DNA of 10,006 bases, taken from an uncultured Saprospiraceae bacterium. Lineage in GTDB: Bacteria; Bacteroidota; Bacteroidia; Chitinophagales; Saprospiraceae. A model generated the notes under the pieces. That model was not told where the DNA came from. It did no database searches and saw only the letters and a program-made list of their open reading frames with translations. Location of the stretch: the NCBI GenBank assembly GCA_938002705.1, contig CALLAG010000171.1, positions 1 through 10,006 of the forward strand. Direction: 5' to 3'. Positions 7,701 to 10,006 of the stretch are shown piece by piece. Each line of letters starts with the position of its first letter. The first letter of the stretch is position 1. Position numbers and translations under genes: made by a program.

Positions 7701-9563
7701 AATGGTACTATGGAAATAAAGGACCTATACAATGGAATCCCCTACTACATTATCAATCTCGAGATACAAGATATGCTATATGACTCAACCAATGTAGGTG
7801 TCCTAAAAGTAAAAGCAAACGCAGACCCACAGACATCACTGATATATTCTGAAATAAGCCTTAAGGGAGCTTCTAATGACGTCAATGGAAGTGGAAATTA
7901 TAATACTAATAGTTCAGAATTTGATTTTAGACTTGATGTCAATTCTTTTGAGCTCATGCTATTAGATCCATTTCTGTCAGAGATAATTAAAGAAAGTGAA
8001 GGTTACCTTTCAGGATTCGCTACAGTAAAAGGTACACCTGAATTACCAGACATATCTGGCGAGCTCACTATGAACAAAGTACTGACGACAATCGTCGCTA
8101 ATAATTCACGTTATGGTATAGATGAGCACACACTATATTTTGATAACAAAAAAATAAATGTGGGCATACTTGATATTTTTGACGCTGAGAATAATGTCGC
8201 TACATTCACGGGCAACATATACCATGAGATGCTGGACAATATCGATATTGACCTTGTGGTAGAAACAAGTAAGTTTACATTCTTAAACACTACAGCGAAA
8301 GAAAATCCAGTATTTTATGGTAAAGTTATGCTCGATGCAGTAGGTGATATATCAGGACCGCCAGACTTGCTCAAGGTAGACATCATCGCTACAAGCCTTA
8401 AGAATACTGCTATAACTATATCACCATTCTCAGCAGAATCATTCTTACAAGAAGAAGATTTCATTACCTATGGTAAGCCTGAGGACTTCCAAGACCTGAC
8501 TAATGAGTACCTTCTTAAGCTGGCTCAGCAATACCCATTTGATGTGAATCTACTGCTTGATGCCAATCAGGATTCGGAACTGACATTCATAGTAGACCCC
8601 ATCACTGGTGACAAAATAACAGGTAATGGCAATGGTAACCTCAGGATTAAACTTAACCCTGACGGAGAGCAAGAAATATTTGGATCTTATGTTGTAAATG
8701 AGGGCTCGTATTCTTTTTCTTATGGAGATTTTGTCTCTAAAGATTTCAAAATTAATCAAGGCGGAAATGTCACATTTAATGGTAATCCATTAAATGCCGT
8801 TCTTGATATCGATGCAGTATACACTGTGTATACAACTACCTATGAACTGATCAAAAATGAGATATCACTCAATAATAATGACATAAGTGCAGCAAAGGCA
8901 CGAACTAACGTAGATGTATACCTTTCGCTTAACGGAACCTTAGAGGATCCAGAGATCGGACTTGACATCAGAGTCCCTAACTTAAAATCTTCTACGCTTA
9001 CAAGTCCATTAGAACTCAGACTTAATGACTTACGCAATAATCCTAATGAACTGAATAATCAAGTGTTTGGCTTACTACTATTTGACAGTTTTATAGTGCC
9101 TAATAATACCTCTACAGGATTCGGAAGTATCGGTGGCAATATCGCTCTCAGTAGTATCTCTAATCTTATATCAAGTCAACTAAATAATCTTGCCCAAGAT
9201 CTTATAAAAGGTGTTGACTTTAACTTCAATGTCAATTCCTATGACTCTAATTATATAAATGACGGCATAGGTGGTAATGTCACTGAGATAGGCTTACAGG
9301 TAACTAAACAATTATTCAATGATAGATTATCGATATCTGCGACTGGTAACATCGACCTCGAACAGAATACACAGTCTACCCCCTACTCATCGTTTATAGG
9401 TGACTTTGTATTAGAGTATAAACTGACAGAAGACGGCAAGTATCGCGTAAGAGTATTCTCTAAGACGGACTATGACAGACTCAATAATGAGAACACAAAT
9501 AAAAATGGAGTAAGTCTCTACTTCAAAAAAACTTTTGATTCTAAAAATAAAAAAACGAACTGA
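4740..9563 (+). CDS. tamB: TamB-type translocation and assembly module protein (AsmA-like/DUF490)
   Basis: This is a very long envelope protein of the TamB/AsmA-like family. It is anchored in the inner membrane and predicted to cross the periplasm as a beta-taco groove towards an Omp85 partner in the outer membrane. Family roles include outer-membrane protein assembly and lipid transport; which applies here is unknown. Residues 8-28 form one hydrophobic anchor (LLYLIIIIIVLLMLLSFLIQ), followed by LPSVQNYAKSK, a motif usual at this point in Bacteroidota TamB. Residues 40-1290 are a long beta-rich body with recurring short strands (DIxLxxN-like, TID, LKG) and no enzyme motif. The C-terminal TamB domain covers about 1300-1607: IFGSYVVNEGSYSFSYGDF, NNQVFGLLLFDSF (1439-1451), GLQVTKQLFNDRLSISATG near 1515-1535, and a final GVSLYFKKTF (1590-1599). 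The length, 1607 aa, is normal for Bacteroidota and longer than E. coli TamB (about 1260). The gene overlaps the next reading frame at its stop codon, which indicates co-translation with its Omp85 partner. Confidence 0.92.
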   Translation: MLKNRYIRFLLYLIIIIIVLLMLLSFLIQLPSVQNYAKSKILQSLSEQYDAEWSIEDIRIKFIDEVEAKEILFRDQQGDTLFSAGKLHIDIGLLSIINKEIYIDDIVTDNAYINVYELSDGSMNYSFLINQDNADTKTQAKETTPWTFGLQNVELNNTKLNYTTKDLSIKAKQKQLVLEIDAIDLNKQIINIDELYSDNDNIAIESYSTSNESTPFSLPDLGWNIVARNIKLQNEKITVQTDPPTNITELDTELIDLTYSGDSLSTTIVQIEGDYNNLITLAEVNGKVDLKGDKLNLQKIRIKTPTDRISVENATILLSDNSTSAARVNIDFSYRTINTFKEYIPDNIQLIDNQKLILQSDKLTYNPQSINARKLNLKYGTAINLVGSVNLKAKNGNFSKPTYIEADLNKLDMDIGEVDYILKDVIVPDSLSIYNSISASGRASGNMKTLTIDDFSLKVDEVLKLNATGIISNIGNKDLVTYDLIFNRLEADVRQIPIPKNENIAIDSLGTISYNGAIRGNTKNVKIDGQLSSDIGALDADISLNFDQGIDKLSYKGDLSLNAFELGIFLKNTELNKITMATEVDGQGIQLNDINSKLNGNITDFAFRGYTYNSININAKIDNSNINGQLDIDDPNIKLRYDGVISINEENTTFDFTADLDTINLFALDLYQDSISLSGKIESQFSLPLRIGDKEKISITNLVLSNPEESFLEDSLTLLADRTIDSTFISINGGAVDLYLEGIYSIRDLPSSINDLANKYFSTDTIIEHIDRKSQSLRLYGNVNTLRPIDIIMRKSLVQTKSISIDMNADFISQDLSGGMVIDSFFYTDFFAEKINIDTKSDNGQLDLLINATNNNYKQIALSTIRLDNTLRENKIFSTMTARDNDQVPKLKFSTELSRQDSTIQLVVQDSIILNNKDWIVNEGNSIQLQNGKIIVNDFELTDNNEYLKINSISEDGNDMDVLFDNFDIGQFVTLLTSQESDLHGNINGTMEIKDLYNGIPYYIINLEIQDMLYDSTNVGVLKVKANADPQTSLIYSEISLKGASNDVNGSGNYNTNSSEFDFRLDVNSFELMLLDPFLSEIIKESEGYLSGFATVKGTPELPDISGELTMNKVLTTIVANNSRYGIDEHTLYFDNKKINVGILDIFDAENNVATFTGNIYHEMLDNIDIDLVVETSKFTFLNTTAKENPVFYGKVMLDAVGDISGPPDLLKVDIIATSLKNTAITISPFSAESFLQEEDFITYGKPEDFQDLTNEYLLKLAQQYPFDVNLLLDANQDSELTFIVDPITGDKITGNGNGNLRIKLNPDGEQEIFGSYVVNEGSYSFSYGDFVSKDFKINQGGNVTFNGNPLNAVLDIDAVYTVYTTTYELIKNEISLNNNDISAAKARTNVDVYLSLNGTLEDPEIGLDIRVPNLKSSTLTSPLELRLNDLRNNPNELNNQVFGLLLFDSFIVPNNTSTGFGSIGGNIALSSISNLISSQLNNLAQDLIKGVDFNFNVNSYDSNYINDGIGGNVTEIGLQVTKQLFNDRLSISATGNIDLEQNTQSTPYSSFIGDFVLEYKLTEDGKYRVRVFSKTDYDRLNNENTNKNGVSLYFKKTFDSKNKKTN

Positions 9564-10006
9564 AACAACTAACGACATATAAGTCTCTAACTGTCATATC
9601 TATAATAGTTATGATGGTCATATCATCATGCAGCTTGACTAAAAACCTTGATGACGATGATCAAGTATATATGGGTACTAATATTACTGTGGAAGATAGA
9701 GAACAGGGCAAGTCCGTAGAGAAATTTAACTTCAATCTCAATAGTGTAGCGAAGACCGGAACCAAAAATGGCTTAGGCAACTTCTACATAGGTCTCCATA
9801 ACATATTTAAAGATGCACCTCCTAAAGGATTTAAAAACTGGGTCAAAAATAAACTCGGTAATAAGCCCGTGTTATATACCCCAGATATAGAGGCGACAAC
9901 AGAAGCCCGACTTAAGTTCTACCTGAATGGCAAAGGCTACTTCTCTCATAGTCTATCATGTGACACAGTAAGTCATAATCGTAAGGTCGATCTAAATTGC
10001 AATATT
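9560..10006 (+). CDS. tamL: TamL-like lipid-anchored Omp85 (BamA/TamA family) protein, N-terminal part
   Basis: An open frame of 149 codons runs to the window edge without a stop. Read from CTG at 9560 it gives a lipoprotein signal: Lys2 and Lys8, a hydrophobic stretch SLTVISIIVMMV (9-20), then lipobox ISSC with Cys24. An acidic DDDD follows at residues 31-34. The rest has the look of the first POTRA region of Bacteroidota TamA-like proteins: NWVKNKLGNKPVLYTP, then ARLKFYLNGKGYFSHSL. Lipid-anchored members of this group are called TamL. The 16-stranded barrel expected at the C-terminus lies outside the window. The frame is closed upstream by TAA at 9548-9550, and the first ATGs (9611, 9614) would leave only six residues before Cys24, too few for a signal peptide. 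CTG, overlapping the tamB stop as CTGA, is therefore the best start, although CTG starts are rare. The order is tamB then tamL, the reverse of E. coli tamA-tamB. It presumably receives substrates through TamB. Confidence 0.8.
   Translation, partial: MKQLTTYKSLTVISIIVMMVISSCSLTKNLDDDDQVYMGTNITVEDREQGKSVEKFNFNLNSVAKTGTKNGLGNFYIGLHNIFKDAPPKGFKNWVKNKLGNKPVLYTPDIEATTEARLKFYLNGKGYFSHSLSCDTVSHNRKVDLNCNI

Noticed and set aside
9611..9616. ATG codons at 9611 and 9614 as the tamL start
   Set aside because: They would leave only MMVISS or MVISS before the lipobox cysteine, with no basic residue and almost no hydrophobic stretch, while a full lipoprotein signal is readable just upstream.

Overview
The window reads as the chromosome of a Bacteroidota member, probably close to the Saprospiria. 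The base composition is AT-rich with heavy use of ATA and AGA codons. No Shine-Dalgarno sequences stand out, one promoter candidate has the Bacteroidota form TAnnTTTG, and the protein families are typical of the phylum. All intact genes lie on the + strand. The taxonomic placement rests on protein resemblance from memory, not on a search.

Left part (1-637): the window opens on what looks like the last ten bases of a tRNA (acceptor 3' strand plus discriminator, no encoded CCA), followed at once by a strong intrinsic terminator. Next is a small GIY-YIG nuclease gene that appears dead: it has an in-frame TGA and has lost the YIG tyrosine. The 280 bases after it (358-637) hold no gene, promoter or strong repeat that I can support.

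Middle (638-4739): a pirin-family bicupin with an N-terminal leader of Tat-like shape, then a 903-residue exported ExeM/NucH-type nuclease. The nuclease has a complete endonuclease/exonuclease/phosphatase active site, an OB-fold region, an unnamed N-terminal domain and a short C-terminal module. The two flanking intergenic regions (221 and 281 bp) carry several perfect interrupted palindromes. One 8-3-8 palindrome lies 26 bp before the nuclease start codon and is the best operator or 5'-UTR hairpin candidate.

Right part (4740-10006): a TamB-type giant envelope protein (1607 aa) followed, with a 4-base overlap, by the start of its Omp85 partner. The partner looks like the lipid-anchored Bacteroidota form, TamL, and runs off the window. 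The two would form a two-gene unit bridging inner and outer membranes for outer-membrane protein or lipid handling. The tamL reading frame has no ATG, GTG or TTG that leaves a complete lipoprotein signal. The only NTG codon that does is CTG, inside CTGA across the tamB stop.

I see no CRISPR array, insertion sequence, phage gene or clear novel multigene system. The most useful leads are the CTG start of tamL, the decayed GIY-YIG gene beside a tRNA, the operator-like palindrome before the nuclease, and the undescribed end domains of the nuclease.
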